A stretch of 32,001 nt of DNA from an uncultured Erysipelotrichaceae bacterium (GCA_937900565.1 CALCFG010000055.1:1-32001); one strand, 5' to 3'; counted from the stretch's first letter, positions 14,625-23,771 are shown. Translations and numbers: made by a program. Notes: a model not told the origin generated them from the sequence alone.

Positions 14625-15371
14625 ATGTCATTACTTACTGTCAATCAAATCAATAAAACGTATACTTCTGGCTCATTACGTGTAAAAGCCTTGGATAACT
14701 TATCCCTCACAGTTTCTCCCGGTGAATTCATCGCCATCATGGGGCCTTCTGGCTCCGGGAAAACAACCTTATTAAATTGTTTAAGTACCATTGATCAACC
14801 CGATTCTGGTTCCATCTATTTAAATGCTACCGATATTTATAAGCTTAAGGGTAAAAAGCTCAATAAATTCCGTAACAAAGAATTAGGCTTTATCTTTCAA
14901 GATTTTAACTTATTGGATACATTGACTAATTATGAAAATATTGCCTTGACCTTAACTTTAATTAATACAACTCCTAAAGAAATTGAAACTAAAGTCAATC
15001 ACACTGCCAAGATATTGGGAATAGAGAATCTATTAGAAAAATATCCTTACCAATGCTCCGGAGGGCAAAAGCAACGCATTGCCTGCGCGCGGGCAATCAT
15101 TAATAACCCTTCCTTAATCTTAGCGGACGAGCCTACCGGAGCATTGGATAGTGAAAATCGTACCCGATTAATGGAATGCTTTACTGATTTAAACCAAAAT
15201 CATCATGCCACTTTATTAATGGTTACCCATGATGCAACCAGTGCATCCTACGCCAATAAAGTTTTCTTTATTAAAGACGGCAAACTTGCCAATACCTTAG
15301 AAAATAACGGTAATCGTGAACAATTCTATCATGCAATATCCACACAATTCGAACAACTGGGAGGTCACTAA
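14625..15371 (+). CDS. ABC transporter ATP-binding protein, Bce/MacB-like
   Basis: 248 residues. Walker A GPSGSGKTT is near residue 40, the Q-loop is FQDFNLLDTLTNYENIAL, the signature is CSGGQKQRIACARAI, and Walker B LILADEPTGALDS is followed by VTHD (H-loop). The match is to the BceA/LolD-type group that drives FtsX-fold permeases rather than importers. Its TAA overlaps the permease ATG by one base (15369-15371). It likely supports antimicrobial-peptide detoxification or envelope sensing. Confidence 0.93.
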   Translation: MSLLTVNQINKTYTSGSLRVKALDNLSLTVSPGEFIAIMGPSGSGKTTLLNCLSTIDQPDSGSIYLNATDIYKLKGKKLNKFRNKELGFIFQDFNLLDTLTNYENIALTLTLINTTPKEIETKVNHTAKILGIENLLEKYPYQCSGGQKQRIACARAIINNPSLILADEPTGALDSENRTRLMECFTDLNQNHHATLLMVTHDATSASYANKVFFIKDGKLANTLENNGNREQFYHAISTQFEQLGGH

Positions 15372-17383
15372 TGAACTTATTTCATATTTCATATTTAAAC
15401 TTTAAAAAAAGTAAAAAAGATTATGGTGTCTACCTATTCACTTTGATTTTATCCATTATTGTATTCTATATTTTTAATGCGATTGGCGACAAATCAATGA
15501 TGAATATTTTGATTACTAGTCAAAAATTTGCACCATATTTAGATATATTTACATTATTCTTGAATATATTTTCCTTATTTGTCATGGTAGTATTTGCGCA
15601 ACTCATTGTGTATGCTTCCAAGTTTTTATTCAAACGTCGTAAAAAGGAATTTGCCTTGTATCAATTACTAGGGATGAGTAAACAACAAATGACATTAATG
15701 CTATTTTATGAAACATTAATTCTAGGTGCTATTTCTTTAGTCATTGGGTTAACACTAGCTATCGGCTTATCACAACTTGTTAATAGTATTGTTGTATCTG
15801 CATTATTGCATCAATCGATGACCTTTCAATTTGCAATATCTACTTCTACCATTATAAAAACTATTCTTTACTTTATTGGTATGTATGCCCTTGTCTTTAT
15901 CTTTAATGGTATAAGCATAAGCTATAGTAAAATCATTAGCTTAAAACAAAGTAAAGCAAAAACCGAGAACTTAGATCATTATTTTAAAATTAATATTGCA
16001 TTATTTATCTTAGGAATACTTGTTTTGTCGCAAGCATTTTATATGGTAGTCACACCAAGTATGCTTGCCTATGGCTTACAAATCGTAGTATTTGCAGTCA
16101 TTTTAGGTATTATCGGTACATTTTGCTTAGTTAAAGGGTTATCTCGTGTTATCTATGGATTAGCAAAAACCAATAAACGCCATTACTTTAAAGGCATTAA
16201 CAACTACACAATTAAAAGCATCGCTCAAAAATTCAATCAACATGCCATGATGATTTCTGTAGTTACTATTTCATTATTTATTACCATGTGTATCTTTGGA
16301 GTATCCATGAGTTTTAAAACAAGTTACAGTGCAACTATGGAAAATCTAATGAGTGTGGATGCTTCGTTAACCTATTATATAGATGAAACAAACCCAACCA
16401 TATCTTTGGATGAATCCTTTAATCAATACAATACATCACATAATATTAATTTAGATAGTTATCAAACTTCCCTTACATTTAATACTTACGATTCCCCATT
16501 TACATTAGCAACACTACTCAAAGCGGATAAAGCAACGGTTTTATCTCAATATCCCAATATGTACTTAGACCGTACATTAAATATGATAAGTTACAGTGAC
16601 TATGTAAATCTTGCCAATTTAGCAAATTATCCAGTGAGTGTAAATAATGAAAATGGTTACTTCTTTTTATCCAATGCACAAGATTCAATATTACCACCCA
16701 TTTTTGATTTAATCATTAACAACAATTCCACCTTACAACTCAATGATCAAACCCTTTCCCTATCACAATCTCAAATAGTGAAAACACCACCAAACATTGT
16801 CAATAATCCCAGTGAATTAATAATTGTGGTCGATGATGCAGCATTGCTGAATTATCCGATATACAAACAAACCTTATTGGTTAATTACAGCCCAAGCGGT
16901 GATATCAACGCATTGGATGATACAATCTTAAATTTTGCAACGCAAATTCAAGGCGTGTTGGATTTAAAAAGTATTCAAAATGAAAGTTCTGCCTTTATTG
17001 TCACATTAATGGTATTTATTGGGGTTTATTTAGGGTGTGTATTTGCCATTGTTTGCGGTACGATGCTTTCATTGAACATGTTAGCAGAAACTATGGATGA
17101 TGCGCAAAATATTGAAACATTAACCAAACTGGGTGTATCCAAACAATTAATTTATCGTAACTATTGGAAAAATTTAACATGGGTCTTTTTAATCCCATTA
17201 TTATTAGCAAGTATTGATAGTATTTTTGGCATTACCTTCTCGCAATTCTTATTTAGTAATGTCATTTCAACTAACTTATTTTCCATTCTTGGTATTGCCC
17301 TGTTCATATTAATTGTCTATGGTGGTTATTATTTAGTTTCTGGATTATCGTGTCAATCCATTATCAAACAAATTATTGATTAA
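15371..17383 (+). CDS. BceB-like FtsX-family ABC permease
   Basis: 670 residues. The N-terminus ISYLNFKKSKKDYGVYLFTL precedes the first helix, and a cytosolic loop FKRRKKEFALYQLLGMSK is the FtsX/BceB coupling motif. About ten membrane helices are split by a large extracellular domain (about residues 320-545) between helices 7 and 8. This is the hallmark of BceB-type peptide-antibiotic sensors. The usual adjacent BceRS two-component genes are absent. Its lipid II-cycle target cannot be read from sequence. Confidence 0.85.
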   Translation: MNLFHISYLNFKKSKKDYGVYLFTLILSIIVFYIFNAIGDKSMMNILITSQKFAPYLDIFTLFLNIFSLFVMVVFAQLIVYASKFLFKRRKKEFALYQLLGMSKQQMTLMLFYETLILGAISLVIGLTLAIGLSQLVNSIVVSALLHQSMTFQFAISTSTIIKTILYFIGMYALVFIFNGISISYSKIISLKQSKAKTENLDHYFKINIALFILGILVLSQAFYMVVTPSMLAYGLQIVVFAVILGIIGTFCLVKGLSRVIYGLAKTNKRHYFKGINNYTIKSIAQKFNQHAMMISVVTISLFITMCIFGVSMSFKTSYSATMENLMSVDASLTYYIDETNPTISLDESFNQYNTSHNINLDSYQTSLTFNTYDSPFTLATLLKADKATVLSQYPNMYLDRTLNMISYSDYVNLANLANYPVSVNNENGYFFLSNAQDSILPPIFDLIINNNSTLQLNDQTLSLSQSQIVKTPPNIVNNPSELIIVVDDAALLNYPIYKQTLLVNYSPSGDINALDDTILNFATQIQGVLDLKSIQNESSAFIVTLMVFIGVYLGCVFAIVCGTMLSLNMLAETMDDAQNIETLTKLGVSKQLIYRNYWKNLTWVFLIPLLLASIDSIFGITFSQFLFSNVISTNLFSILGIALFILIVYGGYYLVSGLSCQSIIKQIID

Positions 17384-17410
17384 TCGTACTCGTTCTTTCA
17401 TAATAATTTT

Positions 17411-18226
17411 ATGGAAAATATAAAATTATTAGCCCTCGATATCGATGGCACATTGGTCAATGATCAAAAACAACTCTCCCCGCTAACGAACGCTGTATTT
17501 AATGCCTTAATTCACCAAGGTATTACGCTAGTCTTCTGTTCTGGTCGACAAATTCACAGTCTATTAAATCAATTTAAAGACTATCAACACCAGGCAATTT
17601 ATATCGGTGAAAATGGTGGCATTAGTCATTATGACGATCAATTGCATATTCATGCCAAACTTAATTCCAACCAAATTCATACAGTCTTAGATCGCCTAGC
17701 AACCAATCCAAAAATAACCCCTGTTCTTTCAGGATTAGATACTGCCTATATTCCAGCCTATTGTACCGATAAATTCATTGAAGAAATTCAACCGTATTAT
17801 CCCTTCCATACAGTAAAAACAACCCATAATATCGATGGCGTTGTTATGAAAGTAGCCGCACATGTAGACCAAGATAGTTATCACGAAATCTATTTACCCA
17901 ACCAAGATCTACAAGATAGTATGGATGTTTGTGTATCCGCTGATCAATGGTGTGACTTTAATCCCAAAGGGAGTAGTAAAGGTGCTACACTGGCACTTAT
18001 TATGAAGCAATTACATATTGCACCCCATCAAGCCATGGCAATTGGCGATTCTGGCAATGATATCAGTATGTTAAACAGTGTCGAATACTCTGTGGCAATG
18101 AAAAATGCCATAGATTCCGTTAAATCAATAGCAAAATACATAACTAAATATGATAATAATGACTTTGGGTGCATTCATTTTTTAATTGATTATTTCAAGC
18201 TTAACATACCCCATTCATTACAATAA
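17411..18226 (+). CDS. Cof-type HAD-superfamily phosphatase
   Basis: 271 residues. Motif I LLALDIDGTLVND (Asp10, Asp12), motif II VFCSGR, the IIB cap, the Lys motif NPKGSSKGATLALI, and motif III/IV AIGDSGNDISML. These enzymes remove phosphate from sugar phosphates, nucleotides or flavin precursors, and the substrate is unknown here. The start lies 27 bp after the permease stop, with no good RBS, so expression may rely on read-through from the ABC genes. Its end overlaps the converging PAP2 gene by 26 bp (18201-18226). Confidence 0.9.
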   Translation: MENIKLLALDIDGTLVNDQKQLSPLTNAVFNALIHQGITLVFCSGRQIHSLLNQFKDYQHQAIYIGENGGISHYDDQLHIHAKLNSNQIHTVLDRLATNPKITPVLSGLDTAYIPAYCTDKFIEEIQPYYPFHTVKTTHNIDGVVMKVAAHVDQDSYHEIYLPNQDLQDSMDVCVSADQWCDFNPKGSSKGATLALIMKQLHIAPHQAMAIGDSGNDISMLNSVEYSVAMKNAIDSVKSIAKYITKYDNNDFGCIHFLIDYFKLNIPHSLQ

Positions 18227-18719
18227 AACAAATAAGTGCGAGTGTAGCGCCTGCTATAACATCACTTGGATAATGCAAAGTTAATATTACGCGTAAAACA
18301 CTCACGATAAATGCAAAAATACAATAAATTACTACAATCGTTCCATTTATTAAAGAAAGTGGTTGATGAAATACAATTAACCAATTCAAGGCAATTAGCC
18401 ATGCACAAAATGCATGCCGTGAAGGAAATGATTTACCTTTCGTATCTTTCGGTATCACTGGAGCGATACCTAACGTTTCGTAAGGGCGTTTGCGATTTAT
18501 CAATGATCTTAATAGCGTCACAAGAATAAACACTATTGCAATACCAACAACAAAAACAAGCATTCGTTGCAATGAATCATTAATTATTAGAACCATTGTT
18601 TGAATCATAAAACTCATGTAAAATCCAAACACACTTGCATTTAATAACTTAGCAAGAAAAGCAGTCACTTGTGGCTGCTTTTTTAAATACTTATTTAATT
18701 GAACCATCCAATTATTCAT
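18201..18719 (-). CDS. PAP2-family membrane phosphatase
   Basis: 172 residues and about five membrane helices. All three PAP2 motifs are present: RSLINRKRPYE (K-x6-RP type), FPSRHAF (PSGH-like with Arg for Gly), and SVLRVILTLHYPSDVIAG (SR-x5-H-x3-D-like, with L for S). It likely dephosphorylates an isoprenoid or phospholipid diphosphate outside the membrane. It is monocistronic and convergent with the HAD gene. Confidence 0.85.
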   Translation of the reverse strand: MNNWMVQLNKYLKKQPQVTAFLAKLLNASVFGFYMSFMIQTMVLIINDSLQRMLVFVVGIAIVFILVTLLRSLINRKRPYETLGIAPVIPKDTKGKSFPSRHAFCAWLIALNWLIVFHQPLSLINGTIVVIYCIFAFIVSVLRVILTLHYPSDVIAGATLALICFIVMNGVC

Positions 18720-18759
18720 TCACTAATTATATGCTAAAACGTTAAAATTAAGTATAAAT

Positions 18760-18820
18760 CTTGCACAAAAAGGCGATTTTCACTAATGTATTTGAACTAT
18801 TTCCATTTTAACTATATAGT
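18760..18820 (+). promoter_or_regulatory. Promoter of the EIIA gene with upstream TTGCACAA box
   Basis: TTGAAC (18792-18797), 17 bp, TATAGT (18815-18820). CTTGCACAA lies at 18760-18768, about 24 bp upstream of the -35. GGGGG (18852-18856) is the RBS for ATG 18861. Confidence 0.65.
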
Positions 18821-18860
18821 GATTAGGTAACTTAAATTATTTAGTTATGTTGGGGGATTT

Positions 18861-19370
18861 ATGTTTCATTTCTTCAAAGAAAAATCAATTCGTGTCTTTG
18901 ATTCAAATACGATTTTAGCACCTGTTAGTGGGTTCGTTAAACGCTTGGAGGATGTTGATGATGCTATTTTTGCCAATAAGGCGATGGGGGATGGCATCGT
19001 AATTGTTCCAGATGGCGATACTTTATTTGCACCAACGGATGGAATTATTCGTTCAATTTCACAAGATGGGCACACAGCTGCCATAGAAGCCAGTAATGGT
19101 GCAAAATATATAATCCATATTGGAATTTGTAAAAATAAAACGAATGATAAAGGGTTTAAAGCTTTGGTCAGTGCCAATAGTAAAATTCAAGTAGGAGATA
19201 AACTGGTTAAAATTAATCCAGAATTTTTAAAAAATGGTCACTGCAGTGATATTATCATCGTAGTAACGAATAGCGCTGAATTTGAAATCGATATTTTGGA
19301 AAATGCGCATATTAAAGCATTAGATCCATTAGTTAAATTAGTTAAACGTCATTCAAACGATGAACAATAG
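18861..19370 (+). CDS. Glucose-type PTS EIIA (Crr-like), single-domain
   Basis: 169 residues. Both active-site histidines are present, in SISQDGHTAAIEA and in YIIHIGI (the phospho-accepting His). LAPVSGFVKRLEDVDD and DGIVIVPDGDTLFAPTDG match the family's conserved opening. It would relay phosphate from HPr to a glucose/sucrose/beta-glucoside-type IIB and may also regulate other proteins. No IIB/IIC of that class is in the window. It cannot serve the mannose-type IIB nearby, which uses a different EIIA fold. Its own promoter suggests a supplier for EIIA-lacking permeases elsewhere. Confidence 0.92.
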   Translation: MFHFFKEKSIRVFDSNTILAPVSGFVKRLEDVDDAIFANKAMGDGIVIVPDGDTLFAPTDGIIRSISQDGHTAAIEASNGAKYIIHIGICKNKTNDKGFKALVSANSKIQVGDKLVKINPEFLKNGHCSDIIIVVTNSAEFEIDILENAHIKALDPLVKLVKRHSNDEQ

Positions 19371-19431
19371 TAGTCAGATTAAATAAATAAGTTGTACTAT
19401 TATCCAATTGAAACGTTACAAACTTTAGTTT

Positions 19432-19440
19432 TGTTATAAT
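19432..19440 (+). promoter_or_regulatory. Extended -10 promoter
   Basis: TG (19432-19433) plus TATAAT (19435-19440) is a perfect extended -10. No well-spaced -35 is seen. It lies 21 bp before the next start codon. Confidence 0.6.
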
Positions 19441-19461
19441 GATTAAAAAGAAAGGGTTTAT

Positions 19462-20031
19462 ATGTATATTCAAAAAACACCAAAAAAACGCAATGATCAA
19501 ATCAGTGAATTAACCGGTTACCACTTATATCAAGATAATAAAGGTCGAACTTTATACCACACTTCATTCCATAAAGATATAGCGTATTATATTGCGCCAA
19601 GTGACTTTAGAAGTTTCAGTGTTTACCAACAACGTTATTTCTTATCTTTGGCTGGTGGCGTGTTAATAATGACACTCATTGATAATTTTACCAATAGTTC
19701 CATTTATATTGCCGTTGGTATTGCTGTTGTTATTTGGGCAGTATTTCAATTTAAATTTAAACAATTTTTGCAACACTGTTCAACTACACGCTTTGATGCG
19801 ACAAAGCTTACTGGAAGTGTTGAAATAAATGCTCGCCAACCACAATCACGCCTAATTTTAAAAGCGATATTATTTGTATTATTGGGTGTATTGTTAGTAA
19901 TCAATGCATATCAACAACAATTTGATGCAAGTATTGTCATTGGTTGTTGGATTATTTGTGGTGGATGCATTATCTTCGCTGTTAATCAATTACGTTATCT
20001 TATTTATAAAAAGAAACATAATATTGCTTAG
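19462..20031 (+). CDS. Hypothetical four-helix membrane protein
   Basis: 189 residues, not recognised. An N-terminal polar half (1-57) contains GYHLYQDNKGRTLYHTSFHKD. Two pairs of hydrophobic segments follow: about 60-97 (LSLAGGVLIMTLI and IYIAVGIAVVIWAVF), then after a basic loop about 131-175 (LILKAILFVLLGVLLVI and SIVIGCWIICGGCIIF). The C-terminus KKKHNIA is basic. It has its own promoter and terminator. No function is claimed. Confidence 0.75.
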   Translation: MYIQKTPKKRNDQISELTGYHLYQDNKGRTLYHTSFHKDIAYYIAPSDFRSFSVYQQRYFLSLAGGVLIMTLIDNFTNSSIYIAVGIAVVIWAVFQFKFKQFLQHCSTTRFDATKLTGSVEINARQPQSRLILKAILFVLLGVLLVINAYQQQFDASIVIGCWIICGGCIIFAVNQLRYLIYKKKHNIA

Positions 20032-20042
20032 AGGCATTAATT

Positions 20043-20071
20043 AAAATAAGCTGGATGATCCAGCTTATTTT
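20043..20071 (+). terminator. Bidirectional terminator containing a stop codon
   Basis: Perfect 12-bp stem AAAATAAGCTGG / CCAGCTTATTTT with loop ATGAT. The converging minus gene ends inside the right arm (stop at 20067-20065). T tails flank both sides. Confidence 0.88.
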
Positions 20072-20733
20072 AATTTTACTAATATATCTTTAATTTCTTG
20101 CTCGTATGGTGTGTCTTTTAAATTCTTCAATGCCACTTCTAAATATTTCCGTGCATTATCTTTTTTATTTGCATAATAATATTGAATACCCACTAAATAT
20201 TCTAAACTTCCCATTTGATATGGATCGGTATTCCCGCTTTCCTTCATAGCGTGAATTTGTGACTTTACTTCATTAATGTATTTACTTTCTTTTTTAAGCA
20301 ATACAGAGTATTGAATATTGCATTGTAAGGCTAATTTATCAAATTTTAATTCTTCCAATTCTTTTATAATTTTATGGCAATTTTGCTCATCCGCATGTTC
20401 TAAATAATAATAAAACATCCGTGATAATACGCTTGCTTTTTGACCATCTTTTTGCTTTTTTTCCATTATTTTACTAAATTGAGCATAAATTAGTTTTGCA
20501 TCATTATTTTGTGCTAATAAGCCGTTAAGTCGCAAAACCTCTAAGTCGTATGGCTTAATACTAAAGCGAGCCCAGAATGAATCTAATCGTTTAAAGAATG
20601 TATCAAATTGTTCTTGTTCAATATCTACCAATAATTGTTTCATGACTTTCTTTTTCATAATCATTGGTAAAACAACCCCAACAAAAATGACCACTAACGT
20701 AATGACAATATAAATCCATAGATTATTATCCAT
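20065..20733 (-). CDS. Membrane-anchored TPR-like hypothetical protein
   Basis: 222 residues. One N-terminal membrane helix (WIYIVITLVVIFVGVVLPMI, residues 6-25) is followed by a basic stop-transfer KKKVMK and a wholly helical cytosolic part. Its helix pairs end in GIQYYYANKKDNARKYLEVAL, which looks like a degenerate TPR repeat. It probably mediates protein contacts at the membrane, with partner unknown. A GGGGGAG RBS lies before ATG 20733. It is a single gene with its own terminator. Confidence 0.75.
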   Translation of the reverse strand: MDNNLWIYIVITLVVIFVGVVLPMIMKKKVMKQLLVDIEQEQFDTFFKRLDSFWARFSIKPYDLEVLRLNGLLAQNNDAKLIYAQFSKIMEKKQKDGQKASVLSRMFYYYLEHADEQNCHKIIKELEELKFDKLALQCNIQYSVLLKKESKYINEVKSQIHAMKESGNTDPYQMGSLEYLVGIQYYYANKKDNARKYLEVALKNLKDTPYEQEIKDILVKLK

Positions 20734-20870
20734 GTGTTTCTCCCCCTTATTATAGCTATTTAATAAGTAATATTATACAATAAGAGTGTTACAAACGATG
20801 CAAACTCACACGTTAAATACTTTCACGTTTGCTTGTATTTTTTGTACTTTTGTTAGGAAAAGGAAAACAT

Positions 20871-21455
20871 ATGAAATATCCCGTATTATACGCCCAATCA
20901 TTGGCTAAAACGATGTATAAGCATTGTCAAAAAGGTTACGCATTCTATGCATTACCGCTTACTGACGAAACATTTATTCAAGCCAATCCTTTAAATCAAG
21001 CTTATCTGGATGAAATTAACGAACAACTTTACCAGCGTGTGCATGATAAATTCATCGCCGCCACACCATTATATGTGACCAATAATCAAAAAAAATTTAT
21101 CATGTTTCGAAGTAATTTGGAGCCTTTAGAAGTCAATGAATTCGTATCAATGACCTTGGATGAATTAGCATTTCATACCGGCATTGAATTTAATGCTAAA
21201 ATTGCAGTTATCCCTACCATGCTTATGGTCATGGATCAAAAACCTACAATTTTTTCCGCCAATAAAATAGGAGACAAACTGAGCGATAGTGAATTATTAT
21301 TGGAAAACTTGCAGATAATTCACAGTCATGGTTGGAAAAATGATAATGGATTCTTTCCAGAATATAAAGAATTTTTAAAACAACACGGCCAAATCGTTGA
21401 AACTGAAACTGACAATCAAGAAATTGATGACGACGAACTTCTTTCAGGTCTTTAA
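20871..21455 (+). CDS. Hypothetical cytosolic protein
   Basis: I chose ATG 20871 (MKYPVLYAQSLAKTMYK) because AGGAAAAGGA lies just before it. A 14-codon upstream extension would cover that site. 194 residues, soluble, acidic C-terminus (about 180-194, ETDNQEIDDDELLSGL). It has mixed alpha/beta character with the strand-like FIMFRSNLEPLEV and KIAVIPTMLMVMD. I do not recognise the family. It has its own terminator. Confidence 0.7.
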   Translation: MKYPVLYAQSLAKTMYKHCQKGYAFYALPLTDETFIQANPLNQAYLDEINEQLYQRVHDKFIAATPLYVTNNQKKFIMFRSNLEPLEVNEFVSMTLDELAFHTGIEFNAKIAVIPTMLMVMDQKPTIFSANKIGDKLSDSELLLENLQIIHSHGWKNDNGFFPEYKEFLKQHGQIVETETDNQEIDDDELLSGL

Positions 21456-21472
21456 TTAATTTATATTAAACG

Positions 21473-21495
21473 AAGCAACATTCGTTGCTTTTTTT
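21473..21495 (+). terminator. Terminator of the hypothetical gene
   Basis: AAGCAAC, loop ATTC, GTTGCTT followed by a T run to 21495. Confidence 0.88.
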
Positions 21496-21501
21496 ATATC
21501 T

Positions 21502-21529
21502 AAAAAGGTCGTGATCAAAGACCACGACC
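21502..21529 (-). terminator. Terminator of the PTS operon
   Basis: Minus strand GGTCGTG (21529-21523), a 9-base loop and CACGACC (21513-21507), then T5. Confidence 0.88.
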
Positions 21530-21562
21530 ATATAGAAGAGTTTTGCCTCTATGAATGCCTGA

Positions 21563-22456
21563 TTATGCGTGCCAAGGAACAGAAATTAATGCAGTATAAT
21601 CACCGCTCCAGATACCGAATACGCAACCAACAATACCGATTACTAATAATAATGCGATACATTTGATTGGGCTCCAGCCTTTTTTCTTAATTAAGAAATA
21701 GCACATTAATGTCAATGCTAACGGAATCATAGCAGGTAATACACCATTCAATAAACCTTGAACGTCGATAAAGTTAGCTACTACTTCACCATCAACAACT
21801 TTTGTACCATTAGGAATCATCATACCTAAGCTTGTTGCACCATAGTTACAAGTTAATGCACCAACTACGAATACACCCAATAAGCTTGCAGCATGTGTAA
21901 ATTCTTTAGCATGTTCAGTTAATACGCCAATTGCAGCAGTACCTAAATCATAAGACCAATGCATTAACCAAATACGTAATGCCATTTGTACACCAAATGT
22001 AATAATGAAATACAAGATAGGTCCCACAACGCTACCATCAATTGCCATATTAGCTGTGATACCAGCAGTAATAGGAACTAATGTGAACCAGAATAATGCG
22101 TCACCAATACCACCTAAAGGTCCCATAGCAGCAACACGTACCGCACGGATTGTATTGATATCAGCTTTTTGTTGTTCTAATGATAAAACGATACCAGCAA
22201 CGAAAGTTACTAAGAATGGGTGAGTGTTGAAGAATTCCAAGTTATGACCCATTGATGCCGCTAAATCTTCTTTATTTGTATGGATTTTTTCCAATCCTGG
22301 TAAGATACTCCATAGCCAACCTGCAGCTTGCATACGTTCATAGTTGAATGATGCTTGCAACATCATAGACATCCAAGCGACTTTATTTAAAGTTTTTTTG
22401 TCTAATTTTGCAGCAGGAGTTAAATCTCTATATGTTGTTGCGTTAGATGCCATCAC
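21563..22456 (-). CDS. agaD: PTS mannose/sorbose-family IID
   Basis: 297 residues. LNKVAWMSMMLQASFNYERMQAAGW is the conserved IID opening, followed by LAASMGHNLEFFNTHPFLVTF, MGPLGGIGDALFWFTLVPI and several membrane helices at the C-terminus. With IIC it forms the sugar channel. Its start overlaps the IIC stop by 14 bp. The IID residues shown do not fix substrate. The gene symbol follows the GalNAc/GalN setting and is tentative. Confidence 0.93.
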   Translation of the reverse strand: MMASNATTYRDLTPAAKLDKKTLNKVAWMSMMLQASFNYERMQAAGWLWSILPGLEKIHTNKEDLAASMGHNLEFFNTHPFLVTFVAGIVLSLEQQKADINTIRAVRVAAMGPLGGIGDALFWFTLVPITAGITANMAIDGSVVGPILYFIITFGVQMALRIWLMHWSYDLGTAAIGVLTEHAKEFTHAASLLGVFVVGALTCNYGATSLGMMIPNGTKVVDGEVVANFIDVQGLLNGVLPAMIPLALTLMCYFLIKKKGWSPIKCIALLLVIGIVGCVFGIWSGDYTALISVPWHA

Positions 22457-23237
22457 TTACTCCTCCATTTCCTTCACAGCTTGCTAATTTAACATTAGTT
22501 GTGAAATCGTTAATTGCAATAGCAACACCGATGAATGCTACTAATAATAATGTTGCACCAGAAGTTGCAGGAATATTTCCTAATACTGCAGCAGCAGCGA
22601 AACCTGCAAAGTAGATACCCCACATATCATTAGCTAACATGATTTTTAATAAGATACCGAAACCTACATATCTCATCATTCCACCAGCAGCACCTAAACC
22701 ACCCATGAACCATGAGAAGTTTTCAGAGAATGCTTGTAATGGAGCAGCCATAGCTGTACCACCAACATAAGCAACAACTGCCAATACTGCGAATAAGCAA
22801 CCTAAAATAGCCATTGAGATATAGTTAACTTGAGCGATTCCTTTAGGATTAGCTTCTTCAGCAGCTTTATCCGCTTTAGCCATGAAAGCAGACATAGTTG
22901 TGAAAGTTAATGTAACAACGTATTGTCCGAAAACGGCGAAGATTACAGAGGCACCTAAAGCTTCTTCAACTGTGAATCCAGATTCAACAGCGAATACCAT
23001 AGCTACGATACCACCTAATACGGCATTTGGCGGTTGAGCTCCACCAACTGGCATGTTACCAACCATCATTAATTCGTAAGTACCACCAACTACTAAACCT
23101 GTATTAAAATCACCTAAGATAGCCCCGATGATTGGACAAGCAATAATTGGACGGTAAATTAATTCAGTTAATGAGAATTGGTCAATCGCGAAAATAAATG
23201 TAGCAACTGCTAGCAAAGCAATTTCAATTACGTTCAT
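22443..23237 (-). CDS. agaW: PTS mannose/sorbose-family IIC
   Basis: 264 residues and many membrane helices. IFAIDQFSLTELIYRPIIACPIIGAILGD is followed by VGGTYELMMVGNMPVGGAQPPNAVLGGIVA, the family's conserved re-entrant loop. It ends in GVAIAINDFTTNVKL. It is coupled to IID by a 14-bp overlap and lies 19 bp after the IIB gene. It is the translocating subunit for an amino sugar or hexose. The symbol is tentative because W-, C- and E-type names depend on substrate. Confidence 0.93.
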   Translation of the reverse strand: MNVIEIALLAVATFIFAIDQFSLTELIYRPIIACPIIGAILGDFNTGLVVGGTYELMMVGNMPVGGAQPPNAVLGGIVAMVFAVESGFTVEEALGASVIFAVFGQYVVTLTFTTMSAFMAKADKAAEEANPKGIAQVNYISMAILGCLFAVLAVVAYVGGTAMAAPLQAFSENFSWFMGGLGAAGGMMRYVGFGILLKIMLANDMWGIYFAGFAAAAVLGNIPATSGATLLLVAFIGVAIAINDFTTNVKLASCEGNGGVSDGI

Positions 23238-23256
23238 TGATTTTTTCTCCTTTTAA

Positions 23257-23733
23257 TTATTTGAATAATTTATCGATTGATTCTTCAGCGATATCAGGTA
23301 CACGTTGAATACTTAATTCAACACCTAATTCTTGAAGTCTTTTAAATGCTGCGACATCACTGTCGTCGACAGCCACACTTGTAGCCACTTGACGTTTACC
23401 ATCAGCCATGTGCATATTTCCGATGTTTACCTTTTTAATAGGTACACCACCTTCAACTAAACGCACCACGTCTTGAGGTGTTTCACAAATGATGAAAATA
23501 CGTTGAGCAGGACTAGCTTTACCAATAATGTCAATCGTTTTTTGTACTGTAAAGAAACGAGTTTGAGCATATGATGGAGCAGCCATGTTCATTAACCCTT
23601 GACGCATTTTATCACCTGCGACGTTGTCATTTGCAACTAATAATAAATTAGCATCGATAGCACCAGTCCATTGTGTTGCAACTTGGCCATGTATCAATCT
23701 ATTGTCGATACGTGTAAGTAAAATATTTGGCAT
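23257..23733 (-). CDS. agaV: PTS mannose/sorbose-family IIB
   Basis: I chose ATG 23733, with AGGAGGG 4-5 bases upstream. The 12-codon longer frame from 23769 would run through the cre site and RBS. 158 residues. LLTRIDNRLIHGQVATQW carries the phosphorylated His15. VANDNVAGD and VNIGNMHMADGKRQV are the other conserved loops. It receives phosphate from EIIA (AgaF-type) and passes it to the sugar during uptake. It is the first gene of IIB-IIC-IID. Confidence 0.93.
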   Translation of the reverse strand: MPNILLTRIDNRLIHGQVATQWTGAIDANLLLVANDNVAGDKMRQGLMNMAAPSYAQTRFFTVQKTIDIIGKASPAQRIFIICETPQDVVRLVEGGVPIKKVNIGNMHMADGKRQVATSVAVDDSDVAAFKRLQELGVELSIQRVPDIAEESIDKLFK

Positions 23734-23753
23734 ATTCCCTCCTATACGTGATA

Positions 23754-23768
23754 ATGAAACCGTTATCA
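23754..23768 (+). promoter_or_regulatory. CcpA cre site in the PTS 5' leader
   Basis: ATGAAACCGTTATCA matches every position of the cre consensus WTGNAANCGNWNNCW. It lies 21 bp upstream of the IIB start and downstream of the proposed promoter, so CcpA would block elongation. The same bases form the 7-bp repeat GTGATAA (23748-23754) / TTATCAC (23763-23769). Confidence 0.75.
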
Positions 23769-23771
23769 CTG

